From Roseivirga pacifica (lineage in GTDB: Bacteria > Bacteroidota > Bacteroidia > Cytophagales > Cyclobacteriaceae): 64,000 nucleotides of DNA. Every line of letters starts with the position of its first letter. The first letter of the stretch is position 1. The DNA lies in NCBI RefSeq assembly GCF_900111145.1, contig NZ_FOIR01000004.1:308501-372500 (forward strand), in the 5' to 3' direction. Of this stretch, positions 44,401 to 51,861 are shown piece after piece. The notes under the pieces were generated by a model, which did no database searches, had not been told where the DNA came from, and was given only the letters and a program-made list of their open reading frames with translations. The position numbers and the translations under genes were made by a program.

Positions 44401-47400
44401 TAGATTTTGACAAAACGAATATTGAATACGTAGAATTTTGGTTGATGGACCCTTTCATCAACAATACGAATGGACAACCGGACAATCCTCGCGGAATGAT
44501 TGATGATGGCATAAATCAGCCAAAAGCAAACTCTACAGGCGGTATGATGTACCTAAACCTTGGTAGTATTTCTGAAGACTTGATGCGCGATGAATTACAC
44601 GCTTTTGAGCAAGGACTTCCGGCAGATGGTTCGACCGATCCAAGCGAAGTAACAGAAAACGAATGGGGCCGTGTTACCCGCCAGCCATACCTCAACCCCG
44701 CTTTTGATAACACCGCAGATGCTCGTGCCAACCAAGACATCGGGCTTGATGGTGTAAACACCAATGAGGAGCGCACTTACTTTGAGAACTACCTCAACAG
44801 CCTTGCTCTGAATGGAGATGCTCGTGACAAAATATTCCAAGACCCATCGAATGACGATTTCTACTACTACCTAAGTGACTCTTTGGATGCTGCAGATGTT
44901 GGCATTTTGGCACGTTACAAAGGCTACAATGGCATGGAGGGCAACAGCCCGATTTCTAACGGAAGCGAGAACTTTACAGCTGCCAACTCTAACCTGCCAG
45001 ATAATGAAGATTTAAACAGAGACAACACTCTTTCTGACCTAGAAGAATACTACGAATACAATATTCCAATTAAGCCTGGGCAATTAAGAATTGGCCAAAA
45101 CAACATTGTTGATAAAGTAACCAACGAGGTAAACGGTGACAGAGTAGACTGGTACCTTTTTAGAATACCAGTAAGAAATCCGGATCGCGTTCAGGGCAAC
45201 ATAAACGGATTCAAGTCTATTCGTTATGTCCGCACCTACCTGACGGAATTCGAAGAACCTATTGTATTAAGAATGGTCAACTTTAGAATGGTAGGTAGCC
45301 AATGGAGAACCTTCCAAGAAAGCTTGTACGAAAAAGGCCTTTTCGAAATCCCTGAACCTTCAGGGCCAAACTTCAATGTTTCTGTGGTGAGTATTGAGGA
45401 AAATAGCCAAGGAGGAGATGGCGTACCTCCTTACATGGTTCCTCCGGGCATTAACCGAGACCGAGATAATACATCTGTGGTAGAGCGTAGAAGAAATGAG
45501 CAGTCGCTGCAGCTATGCGTGGAAGACCTAAGAGATAAAGATGCACGTGCCGTATTTAAGAATGTAAATATGGACATGATCAATTATGGGCGGATTAAAA
45601 TGTTCCTTCATGGCCATAGTGATGACAACATTCAGCCTGGCGAAGTAAGCGCCTTTTTAAGACTAGGAACTGATTTTACCGAGAACTATTACGAAATAGA
45701 AGTCCCCCTAACCATGACGGATGCCAGCGCAGTAAGCGCCCGTGACATCTGGCCTGAAGAAAACGAAATAGACTTAGCGTTTAGCGAACTCTACAAAGTT
45801 AAAACCGCTCGAAACCAAGCCAATGCCAACCTCACACTTCCGTATACTCAAACAGTCGGCAAATACAACATTACCGTAGTTGGTAGGCCAGATATGAGTT
45901 CGGTACAAACACTTATGATTGGGGTTAGAAACCCGAATTCGCCAGACGCTGAACCGAAATCCTTCTGCTTATGGGCAAATGAAATGCGTGTTTCGGATTT
46001 CGATAGTAATTCGGGGTGGGCTGCCAATGCCCGATTAGATGCCCAGTTGGCGGACTTCGGAAACGTAACAGCCACGGTGAGCCACTCATCGATTGGCTTT
46101 GGTGGTATTTCAGACAAGGTATCGGAGAGAAACCGGGAAAGAACCACGCAATACGATGTATCGAGCCGATTTGCAATGGACAAGTTCTTCCCAGAAGACT
46201 GGGGGTTGGAAATACCAGCATACTTCAGTTTTGAACATGCCCATTCCGTACCTCAGTTCGATCCGCTGGACCCCGACCTCTATTTGGATGATGTCCTTAA
46301 CTCTTTCGACTCTAAAGCGGAACGAGACGAGTACTACAAAAAAGTAGTTGACATTTCGAATAGAAAGAGTTTTAACTTCTCTAATGTGCGCAAAAGAAGG
46401 ACTAACCCAGACAGGCCAGTGCTGCCATGGCAAATAGAAAACTTCAGCTTTACTTATGCATATAATGAGTTAGACCGCTCTAACATTAACACAGCAGAAT
46501 ACAGCTACCGTAACTATCGCGGAGCAGCCACTTATGCCTACCAACCTGAAGGCATAAATGTTCAACCGTTCAAGAATGTAAAGTTCCTTGATTCCAAATG
46601 GTTAAAAATCATAAAGGATTTCAACTTCAACCCTATTCCGAGCTCAATTGTGGTTAATGGAAATTTGAATCGAAGTTTCCTTAAAACTCAGTTACGAAAC
46701 TCAGATTTGGGTACAGAAGGCATTGACCCTTACTATGAGAAGTCCTTTACTTTCGATCGCTCTTATGCCCTAAACTGGGATTTGGCCGATAGGCTAACCT
46801 TCGATTATATGGCCAATGTAAACGCCATTATAGACGAGCCCGAAGGAGACATTAACACTGACATTAAGCGTGATTCGGTGTGGAGTAACCTTAAAAACTT
46901 TGGTAGAATAAAGAATTACCAACACACAATAAACGCTACATATACTATTCCGGTAGATAAAATCCCATTAACTGAATGGATTAACTCAGACGTAAGTTAT
47001 ACGGCCACCTATGGGTGGAAAGCAGGCGCCATTGGCCAGCTAGACACACTCGGTAACACGGCTACAAACTCAAGAGTGATTGGCCTTAGTGGTAAATTCG
47101 ACCTTGTAAAACTCTACAACAATATTGGTTTACTGGAGAAAGTAAACACTCCTGCCAGATCACGGAGCCGTTCGAGGGCCAGGCCAGGCACCGAAGCTGC
47201 AGCAGACAGCACAAGACAGAAAAAAGACATTAACCAAATGCCGGTCCTCAAAGGTCTTTTACGTACACTTATGATGTTCCGAAACCTGGACTTCTCGTAC
47301 AATCGCAATGAGGGCACCGTGTTGCCTGGCTACATGCCAGACGTTTACTTATTCGGTATGAGCGAAGGTTTCGATAATCCGGGCTTTGGATTTATTACGG

Positions 47401-48605
47401 GTAGCCAAAATGCGGATATCCGGTATCGACTAGCGCGAGAAGGACAATATGCACCTAGTGAGTTTTTAACTACTCCTTTCCAACAAAACAAGAGCATCAA
47501 CTTTAGCTACAACGCGCTTATTGAACCATTCAGCGACTTCAGAATAAACCTAAGTGGCGCTAAAAGTTTTACAGAGAACTATCAGGAGATATTCAGAAAT
47601 GATGGAGCTAACGACCTATATGTTAGCATTAACCCAAACAGAACGGGTACCTACAATGTGAGCCACATGATGATAAAAACCACCTTTACTAAAATTGGTG
47701 ATGACGACAGCTCTCCGCTTTTCAACGACTTTGAGGAATACAGAAACGTAGTAAAATCTAGACTGGATGCTCAAAACAACAATGGAGATTATGAATTGAA
47801 CTCGCAAGAAGTAGTGATTCCTTCTTTTATTGCAGCTTACAGTGGTGACGACCCAAATGAGGTGAACCTAAGTCCCTTCCCTAAATTCCCTATCCCCAAC
47901 TGGAGTTTAAACTATCGCGGACTCTCTCGAATCCCAGCACTTAGCGAAGTATTCAGCACCATCAACATTTCGCACGCCTATAGCAGCAGCTACTCTGTTA
48001 GCAACTTTGTTAACTCCCCGCTCTACACTACTGGCCTTACGCTAGATAATAGCTTAAACGATTTCGGCTTGGCATCTGAAGTAAACGAAAATGGACTATT
48101 AGTACCGATATTCCTCACCCAGCAAGTTGTGCTTACCGAAAGGCTTTCGCCATTGGTTGGGGTAAACCTACGTACCAAAAACAACTGGGACATTGGCATG
48201 GACTATTCAAGAGAGCGAAATATCGGACTGAACCTTTCAAACATTCAGGTAACAGAAATGAACTCAAAGGCCCTTCAGGTTAATGTTGGATTCTCCAAAA
48301 CCGGTGTAATGATTCCTTTTAGAATAAATGGTAGAAAAGAGCGCCTACCAAACGAACTAAGCTTTAACATGACAATGACCATAAGCGACCGAAACACCAT
48401 TCAACGCAGAATTGACGAAAAGCCAATTGTAACAGACGGTATCAAGGTATTCAGGCTCGCTCCTACCGTTGACTATAATGTAAGTCAATCACTCCGCGTA
48501 TCACTTTATTTCGAGCGCAACGTGAACGATCCACGTGTTTCTACCAGCTTCTTAAACGCAAGGACATCCTTTGGTGGAAGAATTCGATTTAGTTTAGCGC
48601 AATAA
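41478..48605 (+). CDS. sprA: Type IX secretion outer-membrane translocon SprA
   Basis: SprA (Sov) forms the very large outer-membrane barrel through which type IX cargo crosses; it was first described as a gliding-motility protein. The 2375-aa length fits the family (about 2300-2500 aa). The signal peptide spans about residues 1-27 (FNLICVGLLSLAQPVFGF). The body is beta-rich throughout, with family features such as NLEGTIGSKLRINANFNNN near 205-225, FGARFQRVDNPAIPVRQQ near 175, and a long barrel part ending in GRIRFSLAQ. The start is TTG at 41478, 15 bases after ruvA, so the two are probably co-transcribed. Partners porU and porV are at 57.7-62.2 kb. Confidence 0.95.
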   Translation: MTRSYHILIFNLICVGLLSLAQPVFGFQQDTTANRQDTAKYVPSPYPKYQRNFSPIAPLGGRPVRSPLWFNRPAYLNQISRLDTGRSMVYGEQIGGSLLRPPLRVPFNQVLQQKLSDGNREFFEQKAKAQDGESAVANRGRLIPPIALNPFFDRLFGGDQILINTSGSVLLDFGARFQRVDNPAIPVRQQRNGTFEFDQNIGMNLEGTIGSKLRINANFNNNNSFDFENQLKVEFSGLESDIIKTLEVGNVSMPIDNSLITGAQNLFGFKTQMQFGRLYVTALAASQRGSTESIEIDGGVQRNEFEIRASDYDENRHFFLGHFFRDNFENWLGSIPSIISGVQISRVEVYVLNRNNNTETLRNFVALMDLGEGDNIYQQGNSFVGPGTPGSPTANSANDLFTNMTANPSLRQSDQVSTILESQHGLERGQDFVRVTGARKLDPSEYYFNRELGILTMSRQLQNDEVLGVSFEYNYQGRNYKVGEVTEDYQNRPEDEVIFLKMLRPNKINTQVPTWDLMLKNIYNLNAAQIDRSSFQLRVIYRDDDTGIDNPSLHEGERTKDVPLVELMGLDRLNQNGDPQKDGNFDYVEGVTINPERGFMMFPYLEPFGERMENQFLPNEQFLKDKYVFDTLYQTTRADAQQVSRLNKYYIKGSLQSGSASEINLNAFQVAEGSVVVTAGGTPLIEGTDYTVDYSLGRVTIINPSILNSGKKIRVTFEKADLFNFQARNLLGTRLDYVLNDQTNFGFTLMHLNERPQLSRVSIGNEPVSNTVWGLDWNYSADSRFLTRMVDALPFIDTKAPSKITFRGEFAQLIPGTTNEVEGVGTSYIDDFEAIATPFSLSNPQSWKHGSVPKTDNNRFDKSGQTSDRLGANYKRARISWYSIDNVFYRSTGTNRPANITPDDLENHYVRSIGQNEVIKRDAQQINVNEPSFDIAYYPSERGIYNYNPDLNPDGTMKDPKSNFGAITRAITNEVDFDKTNIEYVEFWLMDPFINNTNGQPDNPRGMIDDGINQPKANSTGGMMYLNLGSISEDLMRDELHAFEQGLPADGSTDPSEVTENEWGRVTRQPYLNPAFDNTADARANQDIGLDGVNTNEERTYFENYLNSLALNGDARDKIFQDPSNDDFYYYLSDSLDAADVGILARYKGYNGMEGNSPISNGSENFTAANSNLPDNEDLNRDNTLSDLEEYYEYNIPIKPGQLRIGQNNIVDKVTNEVNGDRVDWYLFRIPVRNPDRVQGNINGFKSIRYVRTYLTEFEEPIVLRMVNFRMVGSQWRTFQESLYEKGLFEIPEPSGPNFNVSVVSIEENSQGGDGVPPYMVPPGINRDRDNTSVVERRRNEQSLQLCVEDLRDKDARAVFKNVNMDMINYGRIKMFLHGHSDDNIQPGEVSAFLRLGTDFTENYYEIEVPLTMTDASAVSARDIWPEENEIDLAFSELYKVKTARNQANANLTLPYTQTVGKYNITVVGRPDMSSVQTLMIGVRNPNSPDAEPKSFCLWANEMRVSDFDSNSGWAANARLDAQLADFGNVTATVSHSSIGFGGISDKVSERNRERTTQYDVSSRFAMDKFFPEDWGLEIPAYFSFEHAHSVPQFDPLDPDLYLDDVLNSFDSKAERDEYYKKVVDISNRKSFNFSNVRKRRTNPDRPVLPWQIENFSFTYAYNELDRSNINTAEYSYRNYRGAATYAYQPEGINVQPFKNVKFLDSKWLKIIKDFNFNPIPSSIVVNGNLNRSFLKTQLRNSDLGTEGIDPYYEKSFTFDRSYALNWDLADRLTFDYMANVNAIIDEPEGDINTDIKRDSVWSNLKNFGRIKNYQHTINATYTIPVDKIPLTEWINSDVSYTATYGWKAGAIGQLDTLGNTATNSRVIGLSGKFDLVKLYNNIGLLEKVNTPARSRSRSRARPGTEAAADSTRQKKDINQMPVLKGLLRTLMMFRNLDFSYNRNEGTVLPGYMPDVYLFGMSEGFDNPGFGFITGSQNADIRYRLAREGQYAPSEFLTTPFQQNKSINFSYNALIEPFSDFRINLSGAKSFTENYQEIFRNDGANDLYVSINPNRTGTYNVSHMMIKTTFTKIGDDDSSPLFNDFEEYRNVVKSRLDAQNNNGDYELNSQEVVIPSFIAAYSGDDPNEVNLSPFPKFPIPNWSLNYRGLSRIPALSEVFSTINISHAYSSSYSVSNFVNSPLYTTGLTLDNSLNDFGLASEVNENGLLVPIFLTQQVVLTERLSPLVGVNLRTKNNWDIGMDYSRERNIGLNLSNIQVTEMNSKALQVNVGFSKTGVMIPFRINGRKERLPNELSFNMTMTISDRNTIQRRIDEKPIVTDGIKVFRLAPTVDYNVSQSLRVSLYFERNVNDPRVSTSFLNARTSFGGRIRFSLAQ

Positions 48606-48631
48606 TGAATGCTATTCTAAAGAATCCATTT

Positions 48632-48639
48632 ATTTTTGG
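48632..48639 (+). promoter_or_regulatory. -7 promoter box for gcvH
   Basis: TATTTTTG matches TAnnTTTG and lies 21 bases before the gcvH ATG, in the 55-base gap after sprA. A -33 box is not apparent. Confidence 0.4.
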
Positions 48640-48660
48640 GGCACGAGAATAATTACCGTT

Positions 48661-49041
48661 ATGAACATACCTGAACAACTTAAGTACACCAGCGATCACG
48701 AATGGGTAAAAGTAGATGGTGACATTGCCACAGTAGGTGTTACCGACTTCGCACAAGGAGAGCTTGGCGACATTGTTTATGTTGAAATTGAAACTGAAGG
48801 CGAGAGCATTGATGCCAACGAAGTATTCGGAAGCGTAGAAGCTGTAAAAACCGTTTCAGACCTATTTATGCCTGTTTCTGGTGAAATCGTTGAAGTAAAC
48901 GAAACCCTAGAGGACAGCCCTGAATTGGTAAACGAAAGCCCTTACGAGGATGGCTGGATGATAAAAATCAAAATGTCTGATGCAAGCGAAGCGGACGGTT
49001 TGATGGATGCCAGCACTTACAAAGAGCATATTGGCGCATAA
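48661..49041 (+). CDS. gcvH: Glycine cleavage system H protein
   Basis: GcvH is the lipoylated shuttle protein of the glycine cleavage complex. The 126-aa protein has the expected fold and the lipoyl Lys at residue 63 in EAVKTVSDL, with DFAQGELGDIVYVE before it and PYEDGWMIKIKMSD near the end. Length is normal. The other glycine cleavage genes are elsewhere. It is followed after six bases by a VanZ-like gene and lies 55 bases after sprA; this gene order is common in Bacteroidota and does not by itself mean a functional tie to secretion. Confidence 0.95.
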   Translation: MNIPEQLKYTSDHEWVKVDGDIATVGVTDFAQGELGDIVYVEIETEGESIDANEVFGSVEAVKTVSDLFMPVSGEIVEVNETLEDSPELVNESPYEDGWMIKIKMSDASEADGLMDASTYKEHIGA

Positions 49042-49047
49042 GTAATT

Positions 49048-49437
49048 ATGCCTAGCCAGCGTATCTGGAAACTTTCGGCCCTGTTATGGGCTATAACATT
49101 AGCAATATTATTATTGCTACCACAAAAAAGTTTTCCTGAAAGCGAATTGCTTTCGTTCGACAAACTGGCACATATAGGAGTGTTCGCAATTTTAGAAGTA
49201 CTATTATTGCTAGCATTCTTTAAAGGAAAAGGTCAAAACACAATAAAACTCAAGATTCTGACGTTAACTATAAACATAGTTTATGGTTCTGTGTTAGAAT
49301 TATTACAACATTTCTCTCCGGGGAGACTTACCGATTGGTACGATTTTTTCGCCAATAGTGTAGGAGCACTTGTGGGAGTTATATTTTTTTCGATCTTTAT
49401 CGAAAATAAAGTTGCGAATCATAAACTAATATTATAG
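49048..49437 (+). CDS. VanZ-family membrane protein
   Basis: A 129-aa membrane protein with four hydrophobic segments (about 11-24, 40-58, 70-85 and 105-120). It has the VanZ-like core FDKLAHIGVFAILE near residue 36 and a second part SVLELLQHFSPGRLTDWYDFFANSVGALVG near 80-110. VanZ relatives are linked to glycopeptide tolerance in some Gram-positives, but in Bacteroidota the role is unknown; a link to drug resistance should not be assumed. It is six bases after gcvH and 23 bases before the first TonB-like gene. Confidence 0.85.
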   Translation: MPSQRIWKLSALLWAITLAILLLLPQKSFPESELLSFDKLAHIGVFAILEVLLLLAFFKGKGQNTIKLKILTLTINIVYGSVLELLQHFSPGRLTDWYDFFANSVGALVGVIFFSIFIENKVANHKLIL

Positions 49438-49460
49438 TTTTAAAATCTAACGAAAGAAAA

Positions 49461-50135
49461 ATGGAAGCTAAAAAAACCCCTAAAGCGGATTTAACTAAGA
49501 AGACTAGTCTCTTCTTGGCGATCGGCTTGGTGCTTAGCTTAGGAGTTACATTGATGGCCTTTGAGTGGAAAAAATACGATGAAGGCGAATTGATGGACCT
49601 TGGAATGGCGCCAGACGACTTTGAAGAATTGACAGAAATTCCTCCAACCGAGCAGCCACCACCACCACCACCAAAAATTCAGCAGCCTCAAATTATCGAG
49701 ATTCCTGATGAAGAAGAGATTGAAGAAGAAATCGAAATCGATCTTGATGTGGAAATCACTGAGGAAACTGAGGTAGAGGAAATTGTATTCGAAGAAGAAC
49801 CAGAAGAAGAAGAAGCAGAAGAAATCTTCATGGTTGTTGAAGAGCAAGCTTCTTTCCCAGGTGGAATGGGCGAATGGAATAAGTTCTTGAAGAAGAACCT
49901 AAAGTACCCTCGTCAAGCTACAAGAATGGGTATCGAAGGTGCAGTTTTCTTGTCGTTCGTAGTAGACAAACAAGGAGTAATTTCTGATATCAATGTAATT
50001 AGAGGTATCGGTGGCGGATGCGATGAAGAAGCCATCAGAGTATTGAAAGAATCTCCAAGATGGGCACCAGGTAAACAACGTGGTAGAGCCGTAAAATCTA
50101 GAATGCAGCTAAGAATTGTATTCCGTTTGAAATAA
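49461..50135 (+). CDS. TonB-like energy transducer, first tandem copy
   Basis: The 224-aa protein has one N-terminal membrane segment (SLFLAIGLVLSLGVTLMAF, about 14-33). A Pro-rich stretch (PPTEQPPPPPPKIQQP, about 60-75) and a very acidic linker (about 80-130, mostly Glu) follow. The C-terminal TonB domain (about 140-224) reads ASFPGGMGEWNKFLKKNLKY, then GAVFLSFVVDKQGVISDINVIRGIG and ends in RIVFRLK. TonB transmits proton-motive energy to outer-membrane receptors. The linker here is acidic where E. coli TonB has Pro-Lys as well as Pro-Glu repeats. A terminator and a second paralogue follow; exbB/exbD are not in the window. Confidence 0.88.
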   Translation: MEAKKTPKADLTKKTSLFLAIGLVLSLGVTLMAFEWKKYDEGELMDLGMAPDDFEELTEIPPTEQPPPPPPKIQQPQIIEIPDEEEIEEEIEIDLDVEITEETEVEEIVFEEEPEEEEAEEIFMVVEEQASFPGGMGEWNKFLKKNLKYPRQATRMGIEGAVFLSFVVDKQGVISDINVIRGIGGGCDEEAIRVLKESPRWAPGKQRGRAVKSRMQLRIVFRLK

Positions 50136-50143
50136 AACTAATG

Positions 50144-50170
50144 AAGCCCGATTTAATCATCGGGTTTTAT
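50144..50170 (+). terminator. Terminator after the first TonB-like gene
   Basis: AAGCCCGAT (50144-50152) pairs with ATCGGGTTT (50159-50167), with one G-T pair, around six bases; a T-rich tail follows. Confidence 0.8.
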
Positions 50171-50182
50171 TTTGAATTGAAT

Positions 50183-50218
50183 AACTAATTATTTAGTTTT
50201 ATTATTAAACAATTAGTT
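50183..50218. promoter_or_regulatory. Inverted repeat before the second TonB-like gene
   Basis: AACTAATT (50183-50190) faces AATTAGTT (50211-50218), with inner GTTT/AAAC arms that extend the stem beyond a five-base bulge. It ends seven bases before the ATG at 50226, where it could be an operator or a structured leader. Confidence 0.35.
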
Positions 50219-50225
50219 GATAATT

Positions 50226-50891
50226 ATGGAAACCAAAAAAAACAACCGCTACAACCTCCTTAAATATAAAGGAGTGTTCTTTTTAACAGGCCTCTGCATA
50301 AGCACCAGCCTAGTTCTTTTCGCCTTTGAATATAAGACGATCTACACGCCAGAAACAATGGGAGATCCAACAGCCTCTTACTGGGACAATCCAGAGATCC
50401 CTATTACTGAATTTGACGAACCAGAGCCTCCAAAGCCAAAAAAACAGTTTCAACTTGTAGAGGTAGATGATGTAGAAGAAGTAATTGAGGAAATTGAAAT
50501 AGACATAGATTTCAACGAAACCGATGTACTAGATGAAATAACCTTTGAAGAAATAAAAGACGAAGAGGTAAAAGAAGAGCCCTTTGTTATTGCCGAAGTA
50601 CAGGCAAGTTTCCCTGGAGGCACCGCTGCTTGGGGTAAATACCTGAGAAAAAACCTAAAATACCCTAGACAAGCTCAGCGCATGGGGATTGAAGGAAAGG
50701 TACAACTAAGCTTTCTGGTTGATGCTAGCGGAAACATATCCGATATTAAAGTAGTCAGAGGAATTGGAGATGCGTGCAACAACGAGGCCGTTAGGGTATT
50801 AAAGAATTCACCACAGTGGAACCCAGGACTTCAACGCGGGCGCCCTGTAAAGTCACCAATGTCGATCTTTATTCACTTCATACTTAAGTAG
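50226..50891 (+). CDS. TonB-like energy transducer, second tandem copy
   Basis: A 221-aa paralogue of the preceding gene with the same plan: membrane segment (GVFFLTGLCISTSLVLFAF, about 16-34), a shorter linker that is acidic but lacks the poly-Pro run, and a C-terminal TonB domain. The C-terminal domain shares phrases such as ASFPGG, KKNLKYPRQA-like RKNLKYPRQA, RMGIEGKV, VVRGIGDACNNEAVRVL and LQRGRPVKS with the first copy. The ATG at 50226 is preferred to a TTG at 50217 inside the inverted repeat. It has a gap and a terminator before it, so it may be expressed separately. A bidirectional terminator follows. Confidence 0.86.
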   Translation: METKKNNRYNLLKYKGVFFLTGLCISTSLVLFAFEYKTIYTPETMGDPTASYWDNPEIPITEFDEPEPPKPKKQFQLVEVDDVEEVIEEIEIDIDFNETDVLDEITFEEIKDEEVKEEPFVIAEVQASFPGGTAAWGKYLRKNLKYPRQAQRMGIEGKVQLSFLVDASGNISDIKVVRGIGDACNNEAVRVLKNSPQWNPGLQRGRPVKSPMSIFIHFILK

Positions 50892-50896
50892 TAATA

Positions 50897-50925
50897 AAAA
50901 AGGGAGGCTTAAGGCCTCCCTTTTT
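50897..50925. terminator. Strong bidirectional terminator between tonB-like gene and yicC
   Basis: AAAAAGGGAGGC (50897-50908) pairs perfectly with GCCTCCCTTTTT (50914-50925) around five bases, with A and T tracts on both sides. It serves both convergent genes. Confidence 0.9.
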
Positions 50926-50926
50926 G

Positions 50927-51808
50927 CTACAGCACATTTAATAGCTGCTCCTTTATCTTTTCTAGTTCATCCTTCATTCCTACTACCAGTTTCTGAACCG
51001 GTGCATAGTTAGCTTTAGAACCAATGGTATTGATCTCTCTTCCTATTTCTTGTGAAACAAAACCAAGCTTCTTTCCCTGTGACTCTTTATCAGCCAAAAC
51101 CTCCAGAAAATAACTCAAATGATTCGTTAGTCGGACAATCTCTTCACTAATATCCAGCTTCTCAATGTAATAGATCATTTCTTGCTCAAAACGGTTTTTA
51201 TCAAACTCATCGGATCTAGAAATTTCCTCCTGATGCCCCTGTATGCGATCTCTAATCACCTTTACACGTTCTGGCTCCAGCACCTTAATTTCTTCTAGGT
51301 TATTGCCAATATTCTGGATGTATTGCGAAAGTTCCTTTTCTAATGAAGCCCCCTCTTGTGACCTAAACTCATCGCAAGCCTCTAAAGCTTTGTCCAGATG
51401 GGCTAAAATAAACCCCCATTGTTCTTTCAAAAAGTCATCATCTGCCTGACCTCCGTTTAATACATCAGGACTGTGCAAGGCCAGTCTAAACAAGTCGCGC
51501 TTATCGGCCCCGGTATCTTCGGCAAGTTTTTCAAACTCGCTGTAATAAGCCTTAAACAACTGCTCATTTACCGTCTGCCCATTCAGCGCACCCGAATCAT
51601 TAACTAATTCTATGCTAATTGAAGCTTTCCCTCTAATCAAACGCTTATTGAGTACATTTCTTAACTCCAGTTCTTTGTCTTGAAAACTCCTAGGCAATTT
51701 CACCTGAGCATCTAAGAATTTAGAGTTCAGTGTTCTAAGTTCAATTGTAACGCTGTACCCATTTTGTTGACCACTAGATTGGCCATATCCTGTCATCGAC
51801 TTAAGCAT
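50927..51808 (-). CDS. YicC/YloC-family endoribonuclease
   Basis: A 293-aa protein of the YicC family, which in E. coli and Bacillus is an RNA endonuclease involved in small-RNA turnover. It opens with LKSMTGYGQ, has LRTLNSKFLDAQVKLPRSF near 25-45, and closes with the signature EIGREINTIGSKANYAPVQ followed by a helix KDELEKIKEQLLNVL. The ATG at 51808 is preferred over a TTG at 51817, since the family starts at the MTGYG region. It is 53 bases downstream of a large outer-membrane protein gene on the same strand. gmk, the usual neighbour in other phyla, is not present. Confidence 0.92.
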   Translation of the reverse strand: MLKSMTGYGQSSGQQNGYSVTIELRTLNSKFLDAQVKLPRSFQDKELELRNVLNKRLIRGKASISIELVNDSGALNGQTVNEQLFKAYYSEFEKLAEDTGADKRDLFRLALHSPDVLNGGQADDDFLKEQWGFILAHLDKALEACDEFRSQEGASLEKELSQYIQNIGNNLEEIKVLEPERVKVIRDRIQGHQEEISRSDEFDKNRFEQEMIYYIEKLDISEEIVRLTNHLSYFLEVLADKESQGKKLGFVSQEIGREINTIGSKANYAPVQKLVVGMKDELEKIKEQLLNVL

Positions 51809-51861
51809 AGTTATCAAAATAAGGCACTAAAATAAGTGAATTAGTGCGTTATAAAAATCGC

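Noticed and set aside
49048..49437. VanZ-like gene as a glycopeptide resistance determinant
   Set aside because: No vanHAX or regulator is present, the gene sits in a conserved housekeeping order, and Gram-negative VanZ-like proteins are not tied to resistance.
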